From Bacteroidota bacterium (GTDB lineage: Bacteria > Bacteroidota > Bacteroidia > AKYH767-A > OLB10): a DNA stretch of 64,000 nt. Within the stretch, counting starts at the first letter, position 1; every line of letters starts with the position of its first letter. A program made the translations under genes and the position numbers. The notes under the pieces were generated by a model that worked only from the letters and a program-made list of their open reading frames with translations, made no database searches and was not told where the DNA came from. Where the stretch lies: contig JADKFA010000024.1 of the NCBI GenBank assembly GCA_016717725.1, positions 5,289-69,288 of the forward strand, written 5' to 3'. Of the stretch, positions 46,425 through 55,622 are shown in pieces.

Positions 46425-46982
46425 ATGAATTACGAACCACGCCTGAAAACGAAATACCGCAATGAGATGATGAAGTCATTGCGCGATAAGTTTCAATACA
46501 AAAGTGTAATGCAAGTTCCTCGCCTTACCAAAATTTGTTTAAATCAGGGTTTAGGAGATGCAGTTTCTGATAAGAAAATTATTGAAACTGCCATTAATGA
46601 AATGACTACCGTAACAGGTCAAAAAGCTGTGTCTACCAAGTCACGCAAAGACATTTCGAACTTTAAACTCCGTGCGGGTGTGCCCATCGGAGCAAGAGTA
46701 ACACTTCGCGGTGACAGAATGTATGAATTTCTGGATCGTTTGGTAGCAGTAGCTCTTCCCCGTATTCGCGACTTCCGTGGTGTGAATGATAAAGGTTTTG
46801 ACGGACGTGGAAACTACACGTTGGGCGTAACTGAACAAATCATTTTCCCAGAAATTGATATCGACAAAGTGAGCAAAATTCAAGGTATGGATATCACGTT
46901 TGTGACTACCGCAACCAAGGATAATGAAGCTTTGGAATTATTAAAGGAATTTGGAATTCCATTTAAAAATCAAACTAAATAA
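46425..46982 (+). CDS. rplE: 50S ribosomal protein L5
   Basis: A 185-residue 5S rRNA-binding protein that contacts P-site tRNA. It shows KSVMQVPRLTKICLNQGLGD, KSRKDISNFKLRAGVPIGAR, VTLRGDRMYEFLDRLV and PRIRDFRGVNDKGFDGRGNY. One of the few genes here with a recognisable Shine-Dalgarno-like GGTCGGAGGT upstream. Full length. Confidence 0.97.
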   Translation: MNYEPRLKTKYRNEMMKSLRDKFQYKSVMQVPRLTKICLNQGLGDAVSDKKIIETAINEMTTVTGQKAVSTKSRKDISNFKLRAGVPIGARVTLRGDRMYEFLDRLVAVALPRIRDFRGVNDKGFDGRGNYTLGVTEQIIFPEIDIDKVSKIQGMDITFVTTATKDNEALELLKEFGIPFKNQTK

Positions 46983-46993
46983 TCTTTCGAACG

Positions 46994-47263
46994 ATGTCAA
47001 AAGAATCGATCAAAGCGCGCGAATTAAAGCGCATCCGTTTGGTAGAAAAATATGCTGAGAAACGTGCAGCATTGAAAGCAGCAGGCGATTATGTAGGATT
47101 ACAAAAATTACCAAAGAATTCTACTCCTTGCCGTGTTAGAAATCGTTGCAAACTCACTGGACGTCCAAGAGGTTATATTCGTCAATTCGGAATCTCTCGT
47201 GTGATGTTTCGTAAACTCGCCCTCGAAGGAAAAATTGCTGGAGTAACAAAATCTAGCTGGTAA
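46994..47263 (+). CDS. rpsN: 30S ribosomal protein S14 (zinc-independent type)
   Basis: An 89-residue S14. It is the long form, with KESIKARELKRIRLVEKYAE at the start and RNRCKLTGRPRGYIRQFGIS, and lacks the CxxC-x12-CxxC zinc site of the short form. It acts in 30S head assembly. Eleven bases separate it from rplE. No anomaly. Confidence 0.95.
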   Translation: MSKESIKARELKRIRLVEKYAEKRAALKAAGDYVGLQKLPKNSTPCRVRNRCKLTGRPRGYIRQFGISRVMFRKLALEGKIAGVTKSSW

Positions 47264-47306
47264 TCCCAAGTTTTAATAATTGATCAACAAAAGAATTAAC
47301 TAGTCC

Positions 47307-47708
47307 ATGTATACCGATCCAATAGCCGATTACTTAACCCGTATCAGAAACGCGGTAAAAGCAAATCACCGTGTGGTTGAAGTGCCAGCATCAAACATGA
47401 AAAAGGAAATGACCAAGATCCTGTTTGATAAAGGTTTTATCTCAAACTATAAGTTTGAAGATTCCGACAACAAACAAGGTAATATCAAAATTGCCTTGAA
47501 GTATAATGCAGTGAGTAAGCTTCCGGCCATCAATAATATTCGCCGAATCTCACGTCCGGGTTTAAGAAAATACGTGAAAGCAGATAGCATTCCACGTGTA
47601 ATTAACGGTCTGGGTATTGCCATCGTTTCCACTTCTCGTGGATTGATGACGGACAAAGAAGCCCGTCAGATGAACGTAGGTGGTGAAGTAATATGTTTCG
47701 TGTCTTAA
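47307..47708 (+). CDS. rpsH: 30S ribosomal protein S8
   Basis: A 133-residue 16S central-domain protein; in E. coli it represses the spc operon. It contains DPIADYLTRIRNAVKANHRV, FISNYKFEDSDNKQGNIKIA and the C-terminal GLGIAIVSTSRGLMTDKEAR. Normal size. No S8 target-like structure was identified in the mRNA by eye. Confidence 0.96.
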   Translation: MYTDPIADYLTRIRNAVKANHRVVEVPASNMKKEMTKILFDKGFISNYKFEDSDNKQGNIKIALKYNAVSKLPAINNIRRISRPGLRKYVKADSIPRVINGLGIAIVSTSRGLMTDKEARQMNVGGEVICFVS

Positions 47709-47732
47709 TAATAAAAAAATTACGTCGATAAA

Positions 47733-48287
47733 ATGTCACGTGTAGGAAAAAATCCAATCCCATTACCTGGTGGAGTACAGGTAACTGTTAACGGCCTTGA
47801 TGTCGTTGTTAAAGGACCAAAAGGTACTTTAAGCCAAACTGTAGCTGATGGTATTGATGTAAAAGTAGAAACTGATCAAATTGTGTTGAGCAGAGCCACC
47901 GAGCAAAAGCGTCATCGCGCTTTACACGGTTTGTATCGTGCCCTCATCAATAATATGGTTGTTGGTGTATCTACCGGTTTTAAAGTGGAACAAGAATTAG
48001 TGGGTGTGGGTTACCGTGCTACCAATCAAGGAAATCTTCTTGATATGGTGTTAGGATATTCTCATCACGTAGTTTTTGATATCCCATCAGAAATCAAAGT
48101 AGCTACTCGCCAAGATAAAGGACAAAATCCAATTATTACGTTGGAGAGTCATGACAAGCAATTGTTAGGTCAGGTAGCTGCCCGCATTCGCTCACTCCGT
48201 ACTCCTGAGCCTTACAAAGGAAAAGGTATTAAGTTCGTGGGTGAACAACTTCGTAGAAAAGCTGGTAAGTCAGCATCTAAAAAATAA
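47733..48287 (+). CDS. rplF: 50S ribosomal protein L6
   Basis: A 184-residue protein near the sarcin-ricin loop and factor-binding site. It has MSRVGKNPIPLPGGVQVTVN, VVKGPKGTLSQTV, VGVGYRATNQGNLLDMVLGY and the second-domain motif IRSLRTPEPYKGKGIKFVGE. Two tandem L6 folds, full length. Confidence 0.97.
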   Translation: MSRVGKNPIPLPGGVQVTVNGLDVVVKGPKGTLSQTVADGIDVKVETDQIVLSRATEQKRHRALHGLYRALINNMVVGVSTGFKVEQELVGVGYRATNQGNLLDMVLGYSHHVVFDIPSEIKVATRQDKGQNPIITLESHDKQLLGQVAARIRSLRTPEPYKGKGIKFVGEQLRRKAGKSASKK

Positions 48288-48316
48288 TTAATTAATAGGA
48301 AAGTTTCCAATTTATC

Positions 48317-48670
48317 ATGCAAGATAAAAAACTCGTACGCCGCAAAAAGATTCGCTCTCGCATTCGTAAAATAGTTACGGGCACGGCTGAACGTCCAAGA
48401 TTGTCAGTATTCAGAAGTAACAAATCAATCTACGCTCAGTTGATTGATGATGTGAATGGACACACAATCGCAGCAGCTTCTTCCCGTGAAGGTGGAGTAG
48501 ATGCAAAATCTAACAAAGTTGAACAAGCTACCTCTGTAGGGAAAATCGTTGCAGAAAAAGCAAAAGCAGCTGGAATCACTGCAGTAACCTTCGATCGTGG
48601 CGGTTATTTATATCATGGACGTATCAAAGCTTTGGCTGATGGTGCGCGTGAAGCAGGTCTACAATTCTAA
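48317..48670 (+). CDS. rplR: 50S ribosomal protein L18
   Basis: A 117-residue 5S rRNA-binding protein of the central protuberance. It has RKKIRSRIRKIVTGTAERPR, LSVFRSNKSIYAQLIDDVNG, and the conserved tail FDRGGYLYHGRIKALADGAR. Standard length; 28 bases separate it from rpsE. Confidence 0.96.
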   Translation: MQDKKLVRRKKIRSRIRKIVTGTAERPRLSVFRSNKSIYAQLIDDVNGHTIAAASSREGGVDAKSNKVEQATSVGKIVAEKAKAAGITAVTFDRGGYLYHGRIKALADGAREAGLQF

Positions 48671-48698
48671 TTCGAACCGATAGTTTACGAAATATCAA

Positions 48699-49214
48699 AT
48701 GATTCAAAACAGCAAACGCGTAAAGTCAACCGATACTGAACTCCACGATAAACTGGTGTCTGTAAATCGTGTTACAAAAGTGACCAAAGGTGGTCGCGCT
48801 TTTGGATTCGCTGCCATCGTGGTAGTAGGAGATGAGAAAGGTGTGGTTGGACACGGTCTCGGAAAAGCAAAAGAAGTAACGAATGCCGTTACTAAAGCAA
48901 TAGATGATGCTAAGAAAAACTTAGTACGCATTCCTATCCGTAAAGGAACTGTTCCTCATGAGCAGGATGGTAAGTTCGGTGGAGCACGTGTGTTCCTAAA
49001 GCCTGCCTCTCCCGGTACTGGTGTAATTGCAGGTGGTGCGATGCGTTCTGTTTTGGAAAGCGTTGGAATTACCGATGTACTTGCTAAGTCAAAAGGTTCT
49101 TCGAATCCTCATAACGTAGTAAAGGCAACCATCGATGCATTGTTGAAAATGCGCGATGCTCATGCAGTAGCTCAACAAAGAAATGTTGATATCAGTAAGG
49201 TATTTAACGGATAA
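48699..49214 (+). CDS. rpsE: 30S ribosomal protein S5
   Basis: A 171-residue protein important for decoding accuracy and mRNA helicase activity. Its dsRBD-like N-domain has RVTKVTKGGRAFGFAAIVVV and GVVGHGLGKAKEVTNAVTKA, and the C-domain has GKFGGARVFLKPASPGTGVI and KSKGSSNPHNVVKATIDALL. Full length. Confidence 0.97.
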   Translation: MIQNSKRVKSTDTELHDKLVSVNRVTKVTKGGRAFGFAAIVVVGDEKGVVGHGLGKAKEVTNAVTKAIDDAKKNLVRIPIRKGTVPHEQDGKFGGARVFLKPASPGTGVIAGGAMRSVLESVGITDVLAKSKGSSNPHNVVKATIDALLKMRDAHAVAQQRNVDISKVFNG

Positions 49215-49232
49215 TATCAAAGAATTTATACA

Positions 49233-49409
49233 ATGGAAATGATATCTATCACTCAGATAAAAAGCGGAATTAATCGCCCAGAAAATCAAAAGCGTACATT
49301 GAAAGCGCTTGGATTAAGCATGAATAAAACAGTTGAAATGAAAATAACACCTCAAATTACAGGGATGTTATCGAAGGTGACTCACTTGGTTCGTGTTGTA
49401 AAAAAATAA
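49233..49409 (+). CDS. rpmD: 50S ribosomal protein L30
   Basis: A 58-residue protein with ATG at 49233 and TAA at 49407-49409. The translation includes ISITQIKSGINRPENQKRTL, KALGLSMNKTVEMK and LSKVTHLVRVVKK, the usual L30 core. It sits between rpsE and rplO, its conserved place in the spc segment. Confidence 0.94.
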   Translation: MEMISITQIKSGINRPENQKRTLKALGLSMNKTVEMKITPQITGMLSKVTHLVRVVKK

Positions 49410-49442
49410 GTATCTACCGAATAAGAGAAATAAACAGAGATT

Positions 49443-49920
49443 ATGGATTTGAGCAATCTTAAACCAGCTAATGGTTCTACCAAGAACCGTAAGCGTATTG
49501 CACGTGGAACGGGTTCTGGTCGTGGCGGTACTTCTACTCGTGGTCACAAAGGTGCGGCTTCACGCAGTGGTTATAGCCGTAAAATCGGATTCGAAGGAGG
49601 TCAAATGCCCCTTCAACGCCGTCTTCCGAAATTCGGATTTACAAATATTAATCGTGTTGAGTTTGCAGGGTATTAACTTGGATACGCTTCAACGTATTGC
49701 TGATGAACATGGCGTAAGCACATTCGATCAACAAGTATTTATTGAGCGTGGACTTGTTTCCAAAAATGACCTGATCAAAATTCTTGGTCGTGGTGAGTTA
49801 TCAGCGAAATTGAATGTGACTGCACATGCATTTTCTGCTACTGCTGCTGCCGCAATCGAAAAAGCAGGTGGAGCAACTTCAACCATTGAAAGAAAAGGTG
49901 GACCCCTCAAAACCATCTAA
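49443..49920 (+). CDS. rplO: 50S ribosomal protein L15, frameshifted
   Basis: The first frame gives MDLSNLKPANGSTKNRKRIA, the glycine-rich GTGSGRGGTSTRGHKGA, and PLQRRLPKFGFTNINRVEF, then stops at 49676. The +1 frame continues INLDTLQRIADEHGVSTFDQ through LGRGELSAKLNVTAHAFSAT to 49920. An extra base around 49662-49672 (for example the G after TTT) breaks a normal L15 of about 158 residues. L15 helps late 50S assembly. The join matches the conserved NRVE-NLDT region of the family, so an indel error is likely. Confidence 0.92.
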
Positions 49921-49929
49921 TAAGAATAT

Positions 49930-51291
49930 ATGAAGAACTTCATACAGACAATACAAAACATATTTAAGATTGATGACCTTCGTTCAAGGATCGTTAATAC
50001 TTTATTGTTCCTCCTTATTTATCGTTTGGCGGCTCATGTGGTATTACCAGGTATTGATCCTACGCAATTGGCAGGTCTTCGTGAACAAACATCAGGTGGT
50101 ATATTAGGTTTGTTAGATGCTTTCTCAGGTGGTGCGTTCTCGCAAGCATCTGTGGTTGCATTGGGAATCATGCCTTATATCTCTGCTTCGATTGTAGTTC
50201 AACTTTTGGGAATTGCAGTTCCTTATTTCCAGAAATTGCAAAAAGAAGGTGAAAGTGGTCGTAAGAAGTTGAATCAAATTACTCGTATCTTAACCGTTAT
50301 CGTGGTTATTTTCCAAGCTCCAGGTTATTTAATTAACTTGAAAGCTCAAGCGCCAGGTGCCATTATCGCTTATACTAATCCTGATATTATTTCACCCGCA
50401 TTCTTTATGTTCACAGCTACATTAATTATTGTAGCCGGTACATTATTTATCATGTGGTTGGGTGAGCGTATCACAGAGAAAGGTATTGGTAATGGTATTT
50501 CTTTAATCATCATGACGGGTATCATCGCACGTTTGCCATTCGCATTACGTGATGAGTTTTTATCTCGTTTGAATGAGCAAGGTGGAGGACTCGTTATCTT
50601 CTTAATTGAAATGGTAGCCCTGTTTATTGTTGTAGTATCCGTGATTCTCTTAGTGCAAGGAACTCGAAAAATTCCGGTTCAGTTTGCGAAGAAGATCGTT
50701 GGTAACAAACAATATGGTGGCGTTCGTCAATACATTCCGCTTAAAGTAAATGCTGCAGGTGTAATGCCGATTGTATTTGCTCAAGCCATCATGTTTATCC
50801 CTGCTTACATTGCACAGTTCTTCCCAGAATCAGCATCATGGCAAGGTTTCGCAGCACAAATTACTGACTTCACTTCGGTGTTGTATAATGTTGTGTTTGC
50901 TTCCATGATCATCATCTTCACTTATTTCTATACTGCCATCTCGGTGAATCCAAGTCAAATGGCTGATGATATGAAGAAGAATGGTGGATTTGTTCCCGGT
51001 GTTAAGCCAGGAAGAAAAACATCAGAGTTCATTGATGATATCATGTCAAAAATTACATTGCCTGGATCTATCTTCCTTGCCTTGGTAGCGATTCTACCAG
51101 CGTTTGCGATGATGGCAGGTGTGAATACAAACTTTGCACATTTCTACGGTGGCACATCGTTGCTGATTGTAGTAGGTGTAGTGTTGGATACTTTACAGCA
51201 AATTGAGAGTCATCTCTTGATGCGTCACTACGATGGTCTGATGAAATCAGGTCGTATCAAAGGACGTTCTGCTGCTGGAGTAACCGCATAA
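49930..51291 (+). CDS. secY: Protein translocase subunit SecY
   Basis: A 453-residue, ten-helix channel subunit of the SecYEG inner-membrane translocon. It shows DDLRSRIVNTLLFLLIYRLA, the plug and helix 2 region GALGIM-like SQASVVALGIMPYISASIVV, the cytoplasmic loop GERITEKGIGNGISLIIMTG, and the C5 loop VNPSQMADDMKKNGGFVPGV. It exports Sec substrates, including all T9SS precursors in this window. Full length, 9 bases after rplO. Confidence 0.97.
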   Translation: MKNFIQTIQNIFKIDDLRSRIVNTLLFLLIYRLAAHVVLPGIDPTQLAGLREQTSGGILGLLDAFSGGAFSQASVVALGIMPYISASIVVQLLGIAVPYFQKLQKEGESGRKKLNQITRILTVIVVIFQAPGYLINLKAQAPGAIIAYTNPDIISPAFFMFTATLIIVAGTLFIMWLGERITEKGIGNGISLIIMTGIIARLPFALRDEFLSRLNEQGGGLVIFLIEMVALFIVVVSVILLVQGTRKIPVQFAKKIVGNKQYGGVRQYIPLKVNAAGVMPIVFAQAIMFIPAYIAQFFPESASWQGFAAQITDFTSVLYNVVFASMIIIFTYFYTAISVNPSQMADDMKKNGGFVPGVKPGRKTSEFIDDIMSKITLPGSIFLALVAILPAFAMMAGVNTNFAHFYGGTSLLIVVGVVLDTLQQIESHLLMRHYDGLMKSGRIKGRSAAGVTA

Positions 51292-51307
51292 TTACAATTG
51301 AATTAAA

Positions 51308-52129
51308 ATGAGCGGCGGTACTATAGTGTACAAGACGGCAGAGGAGATAGAGTACATCCGCAATAGTTCTTTACTTGTTGGCAAGACATTGGCTGAAGTA
51401 GCCAAAAATCTAAAACCCGGTGTAACCACATCGTCATTGGACGCAATAGCTGAAAAGTTTATTCGTGATCATGGCGCAACACCATCCTTCAAAGGATATC
51501 ATGGATTCAAGCATACGCTTTGTATCTCGGTAAACGAAGAAGTTGTTCACGGCATGCCGGGAGCAAGAGTAATCAAAGAAGGGGATGTGGTTTCAGTGGA
51601 TTGCGGTGCCTTTATGAATGGCTATCACGGGGATTCGGCTTATACCTTTCCTGTGGGCGAAGTGAATGAAGATACCTTGCAGTTGTTGCGCGTTACCAAG
51701 ACTTCTTTACTCAAGGGAATCGAACAAGCCAAAGTGGGAAACCGAATTGGTGATATCAGCGCAACGATTCAATCATACGCTGAAAAAAATGGTTACGGTG
51801 TGGTGAGAGAGTTAGTGGGACATGGAATTGGAAAACAATTGCATGAAAAACCAGAGGTTGCTAATTATGGAAAACGAGGTTCAGGTCCACAGCTAAAAGC
51901 TGGAATGACCATCGCCATCGAGCCCATGATCAACAGAGGTACTCGCAGCATCATCCAATTGAAAGATGGATGGACCATTATCACAGGAGATCGAAAGCCT
52001 TCTGCGCATTTTGAACATACCATTGCAATTACAGAAGCAGGTCCCGATATATTAAGTACCTTCTCCTACATTGAACTTGCCATCGAAGAAAATAGTTACA
52101 TAACAGAGAAAATAGAAACACTCGCCTGA
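51308..52129 (+). CDS. map: Methionine aminopeptidase, type I
   Basis: A 273-residue metalloprotease that removes initiator Met from nascent proteins. The metal ligands are visible: VVSVDCGAFMNGYHGDSAYT (two Asp), ELVGHGIGKQLHEKPEV (His), AIEPMINRG (Glu) and the final Glu in HFEHTIAITEAG. Start ATG 51308. It follows secY after 16 bases and precedes infA by four, the Bacteroidota arrangement of the spc/alpha junction. Confidence 0.96.
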   Translation: MSGGTIVYKTAEEIEYIRNSSLLVGKTLAEVAKNLKPGVTTSSLDAIAEKFIRDHGATPSFKGYHGFKHTLCISVNEEVVHGMPGARVIKEGDVVSVDCGAFMNGYHGDSAYTFPVGEVNEDTLQLLRVTKTSLLKGIEQAKVGNRIGDISATIQSYAEKNGYGVVRELVGHGIGKQLHEKPEVANYGKRGSGPQLKAGMTIAIEPMINRGTRSIIQLKDGWTIITGDRKPSAHFEHTIAITEAGPDILSTFSYIELAIEENSYITEKIETLA

Positions 52130-52133
52130 TCAA

Positions 52134-52352
52134 ATGTCAAAGCAACCTGCCATCGAACAAGACGGCACGATTACAGAAGCACTCTCCAATGCAACGTTCC
52201 GCGTTGAATTAGAGAATGGACACGAAATCATCGCACACATCAGTGGAAAAATGAGGATGCATTACATCAAAATTCTTCCCGGTGATAAAGTGAAAGTAGA
52301 GATGTCTCCGTATGATCTAACAAAAGGAAGAATAACGTATCGTTATAAATAA
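52134..52352 (+). CDS. infA: Translation initiation factor IF-1
   Basis: A 72-residue OB-fold protein that binds the 30S A site during initiation. It has QDGTITEALSNATFRVELEN, GHEIIAHISGKMRMHYIKIL and PGDKVKVEMSPYDLTKGRIT. Normal length, between map and rpmJ. Confidence 0.96.
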   Translation: MSKQPAIEQDGTITEALSNATFRVELENGHEIIAHISGKMRMHYIKILPGDKVKVEMSPYDLTKGRITYRYK

Positions 52353-52379
52353 TCCGTTCACGGAAAACAAAGATTAAAA

Positions 52380-52496
52380 ATGAAAGTACGCCCATCACTT
52401 AAAAAACGCAGCGCAGAATGTAAAATCGTGCGTCGCAAAGGTCGCTTGTATGTGATCAACAAAAAGAACCCACGTTTTAAAATGCGTCAAGGGTAA
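52380..52496 (+). CDS. rpmJ: 50S ribosomal protein L36 (zinc-free type)
   Basis: A 38-residue protein, ATG at 52380 and TAA at 52494-52496. The sequence begins MKVRPSLKKRSAECKIVRRK and ends NPRFKMRQG. Only one Cys remains of the CxxC...C..H zinc ribbon, so this is the C-minus form. Its location between infA and rpsM is the conserved one. Confidence 0.94.
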   Translation: MKVRPSLKKRSAECKIVRRKGRLYVINKKNPRFKMRQG

Positions 52497-52539
52497 AATG
52501 TGTATATTTAAGTTAAACTAATAGAAATTACGTCAGATA

Positions 52540-52917
52540 ATGGCTCGTATATCTGGTATTGATTTACCAAAAAATAAAAGAGGTGAGATAGGTCTCACTT
52601 ACATCTATGGCATCGGTCGTTCGGCTGCCCAAAAGATCCTAACTACCGCCGGTGTTGATTTCAACAAGAAGGTGAATGAATGGAATGATGATGAATTGAC
52701 AGCAATTCGTACCATCATCAATGACAACTTCCGTGTGGAAGGAGCATTGCGTTCAGAAACTCAGTTGAACATTAAGCGCTTGATGGACATCGGTAGCTAC
52801 CGTGGTATTCGTCATCGTTTAGGTTTACCTGTTCGTGGACAACGCACAAAAAACAATACTCGTACTCGTAAGGGTAAGCGTAAGACAGTTGCCAACAAGA
52901 AAAAGGTAACTAAATAA
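52540..52917 (+). CDS. rpsM: 30S ribosomal protein S13
   Basis: A 125-residue head protein that contacts P-site tRNA and L5 across the intersubunit bridge. It has RISGIDLPKNKRGEIGLTYI, YGIGRSAAQKIL, and RLMDIGSYRGIRHRLGLPVR followed by GQRTKNNTRTRKGKRKTV. Full length. Confidence 0.97.
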   Translation: MARISGIDLPKNKRGEIGLTYIYGIGRSAAQKILTTAGVDFNKKVNEWNDDELTAIRTIINDNFRVEGALRSETQLNIKRLMDIGSYRGIRHRLGLPVRGQRTKNNTRTRKGKRKTVANKKKVTK

Positions 52918-52954
52918 TCTTAAATTAACTTATTTAATATAGACGTTCTGACCC

Positions 52955-53344
52955 ATGGCTAAAACAACAAAAGCCGTAAAGAAAAGAGTAGTGAAAGTTG
53001 AGGCGACCGGTGAGGCGCATATCAATGCTACTTTTAACAACATCATTATAAGCCTTACGAACAACAGTGGCCAAGTAATTTCTTGGGCTTCTGCTGGTAA
53101 GATGGGCTTTCGTGGATCTAAGAAAAACACACCTTATGCTGCTCAGCTTGCTGCTGCAGACTGTTCGAAAGTGGCTTTTGAAGCCGGACTTCGTAAGGTT
53201 AAAGTTTTTGTAAAAGGTCCAGGATCTGGCAGAGAGTCAGCCATCCGTACTATACATAACTCTGGAGTGGAAGTAACAGAAATCATTGACATTACTCCCA
53301 TCCCTCATAACGGTTGCCGCCCTCCAAAGCGTCGTCGTATCTAA
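52955..53344 (+). CDS. rpsK: 30S ribosomal protein S11
   Basis: A 129-residue platform protein binding near the 3' end of 16S rRNA. It has AHINATFNNIIISLTNNSGQ, ASAGKMGFRGSKKNTPYAAQ, KVFVKGPGSGRESAIRTIHN and the strongly conserved end ITPIPHNGCRPPKRRRI. Full length. Confidence 0.97.
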   Translation: MAKTTKAVKKRVVKVEATGEAHINATFNNIIISLTNNSGQVISWASAGKMGFRGSKKNTPYAAQLAAADCSKVAFEAGLRKVKVFVKGPGSGRESAIRTIHNSGVEVTEIIDITPIPHNGCRPPKRRRI

Positions 53345-53383
53345 TTCTTGAAAGGTCAAACTAAAGAAAAGTAATTAAATAAA

Positions 53384-53989
53384 ATGGCAAGATATATAGG
53401 CCCCAAGACAAGAATCTCTCGTAAATTCCGCGAGCCGATTTTCGGTCCTGACAAAAATTTCGAAAAGCGTAATTATCCTCCTGGACAACATGGGAATAGT
53501 AAGAAGCGCGCTAAAGTTTCTGAATATTCAACTCAGTTGATGGAGAAGCAAAAGGTGAAGTACATGTACGGAATCCTTGAGCGTCAATTCGCGAAAATTT
53601 TCGATAAAGCGAATCGTATGGATGGTATCACAGGTGAAAACTTGTTGAAGCTAATCGAATCACGCTTAGATAATGTTGTGTATCGCTTAGGACTTTCTTC
53701 AAGTCGTTCGGGCGCACGTCAATTGGTTTCTCATCGTCACATCACGGTGAATGGTAAGTTGGTAAATATTCCTTCTTATACATTACGTTCTGGAGATGTA
53801 GTAGCTGTTCGTGAAAAATCAAAATCACTTGAAACCATCACCGAATCATTAGCATCTCGTATGGCTAAGTATGGTTGGTTAGAGTGGGATAACAGCCAAA
53901 TGGCAGGTAAATTCATCAATCCTCCAGCTCGTGAAGAACTCACTGAGAACATCAAGGAGCAGTTGATTGTCGAATTGTACTCTAAGTAA
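53384..53989 (+). CDS. rpsD: 30S ribosomal protein S4
   Basis: A 201-residue primary 16S-binding protein that nucleates 30S assembly; in E. coli it represses the alpha operon. It shows MARYIGPKTRISRKFREPIF, the S4 RNA-binding motif LDNVVYRLGLSSSRSGARQL and VSHRHITVNGKLVNIPSYTL. Full length. A 76-base gap precedes rpoA. Confidence 0.97.
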   Translation: MARYIGPKTRISRKFREPIFGPDKNFEKRNYPPGQHGNSKKRAKVSEYSTQLMEKQKVKYMYGILERQFAKIFDKANRMDGITGENLLKLIESRLDNVVYRLGLSSSRSGARQLVSHRHITVNGKLVNIPSYTLRSGDVVAVREKSKSLETITESLASRMAKYGWLEWDNSQMAGKFINPPAREELTENIKEQLIVELYSK

Positions 53990-54065
53990 TCCTTGAATTT
54001 GTGGCCCGATGGAAGCCCTTAATTCCAAAATCATAATTAGTAAACAATAAACACATATAACTCAC

Positions 54066-55058
54066 ATGGCGATATTAGCTTTTCAGCAACCGGACAAAGT
54101 GATCATGAATCATTCGACCGAAACCTTCGGTCAGTTCGAATTCCGTCCGCTCGAACCGGGATACGGAATAACCGTTGGAAATGCACTGCGTAGAATTCTA
54201 CTCAGTTCCTTAGAAGGCTTTGCCATCACTTCTATTAAAGTTGGCGGAGTTGATCATGAATTCTCAACAATTAAAGGTGTTATTGAAGATGTAACCGAAA
54301 TGATTTTGAACTTGAAGCAAGTGCGTTTCAAGCAACAAATTGAAGGTACTGACTCAGAAAAAGTACACGTGATGGTGAACGGTAAAGAAACTTTTACCGC
54401 TGGCGATATTGCAAAACATACTACAGCATTCCAAGTGTTAAATCCTGATTTCGTGATTTGCAACATGGATCCTTCTGTGAAATTGCAATTGGATATCACA
54501 ATCGAAAAAGGTCGCGGTTATGTTCCTTCTGAAGAGAATAAAACAGCAACAGCTCCGATCGGTACCATCTTCTTAGACGCGATTTATACTCCAATCAGAA
54601 ATGTAAAATATTTCATCGAGAACTATCGTGTGGAGCAAAAAACCGATTACGAAAAGTTAGTCGTTGAAATCACTTCTGATGGATCTGTGCATCCGAAAGA
54701 AGCATTGAAAGATGCAGCTGAAATTTTGATTCATCATTTCATGTTGTTTAGCGACGAGAAGATCACTTTGGAGTCGAAGCCTAAGCAAGTGGCTGAAGAA
54801 TTAGACGAGACGACACTTCACATGCGTCAGTTATTAAAAACAAAATTAGTAGACATGGATTTAAGTGTTCGTGCTCTAAATTGTTTGAAAGCTGCCGATG
54901 TAGAAACGTTAGGCGACTTAGTAAGCTACACCAAAGCTGACTTATTAAAATTCCGCAATTTCGGTAAGAAGTCATTGACAGAATTAGAAGAATTAGTTCG
55001 TAGTAAGAACTTAAACTTCGGAATGAATATCGCGAAATACGGTATTGATAAAGATTAA
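54066..55058 (+). CDS. rpoA: RNA polymerase alpha subunit
   Basis: A 330-residue subunit with an N-terminal dimerisation domain (GYGITVGNALRRILLSSLEG, around residues 32-51) and a C-terminal domain for promoter and activator contacts (LSVRALNCLKAADVETLGDL and FRNFGKKSLTELEELV). It assembles beta and beta-prime. Full length and unbroken. Its place between rpsD and rplQ is universal in alpha operons. Confidence 0.97.
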   Translation: MAILAFQQPDKVIMNHSTETFGQFEFRPLEPGYGITVGNALRRILLSSLEGFAITSIKVGGVDHEFSTIKGVIEDVTEMILNLKQVRFKQQIEGTDSEKVHVMVNGKETFTAGDIAKHTTAFQVLNPDFVICNMDPSVKLQLDITIEKGRGYVPSEENKTATAPIGTIFLDAIYTPIRNVKYFIENYRVEQKTDYEKLVVEITSDGSVHPKEALKDAAEILIHHFMLFSDEKITLESKPKQVAEELDETTLHMRQLLKTKLVDMDLSVRALNCLKAADVETLGDLVSYTKADLLKFRNFGKKSLTELEELVRSKNLNFGMNIAKYGIDKD

Positions 55059-55111
55059 TTAAAAAATAAATAAATCGCGTAGAGCGAAGATTATAACAAC
55101 ACGAATACAAC

Positions 55112-55600
55112 ATGCGTCACGGTAAAAAACACAATCACCTCGGCCGTACTACGAGTCATAGAGTTGCTATGTTAAGCAATTTGGCTATTTCTCTTATTAC
55201 ACATAAACGTATATTCACTACAGTGGCAAAGGCCAAGGCTTTGCGTGTATATGTAGAGCCTCTTATAACAAAATCAAAAGACGATACTACACATTCACGT
55301 CGCGTGGTTTTCTCTTACTTACAAAGTAAAGATGCCGTTACCGAATTGTTTCGTGACGTAAGCGTAAAGATTGCAGATCGTCCAGGTGGATACACTCGTA
55401 TCATTAAAGTAGGTAACCGTCCTGGTGATGCTGCTGAAATGGCGATGATCGAATTAGTAGACTACAACGAGAACATGCTTAAGGAAAAAACAGGTAAGAA
55501 AGGTGCAGCAAAAGCAACGACTCGTCGTAGCCGTGCTAAGAAAGCCGCTCCAAAAGCAGGCGATGCTCCAGCTGCAGAAAGCACTGACGCTGCAGAATAA
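55112..55600 (+). CDS. rplQ: 50S ribosomal protein L17
   Basis: A 162-residue protein at the base of the 50S subunit. It has MRHGKKHNHLGRTTSHRVAM, LAISLITHKRIFTTVAKAKA and KIADRPGGYTRIIKVGNRPG. Beyond the conserved core (about residue 128) is a Lys/Ala/Arg-rich tail that turns acidic at the end (ESTDAAE). Last gene of the cluster, directly followed by a strong terminator. Confidence 0.96.
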   Translation: MRHGKKHNHLGRTTSHRVAMLSNLAISLITHKRIFTTVAKAKALRVYVEPLITKSKDDTTHSRRVVFSYLQSKDAVTELFRDVSVKIADRPGGYTRIIKVGNRPGDAAEMAMIELVDYNENMLKEKTGKKGAAKATTRRSRAKKAAPKAGDAPAAESTDAAE

Positions 55601-55622
55601 TTTCTCAAAACATAATCTATTT

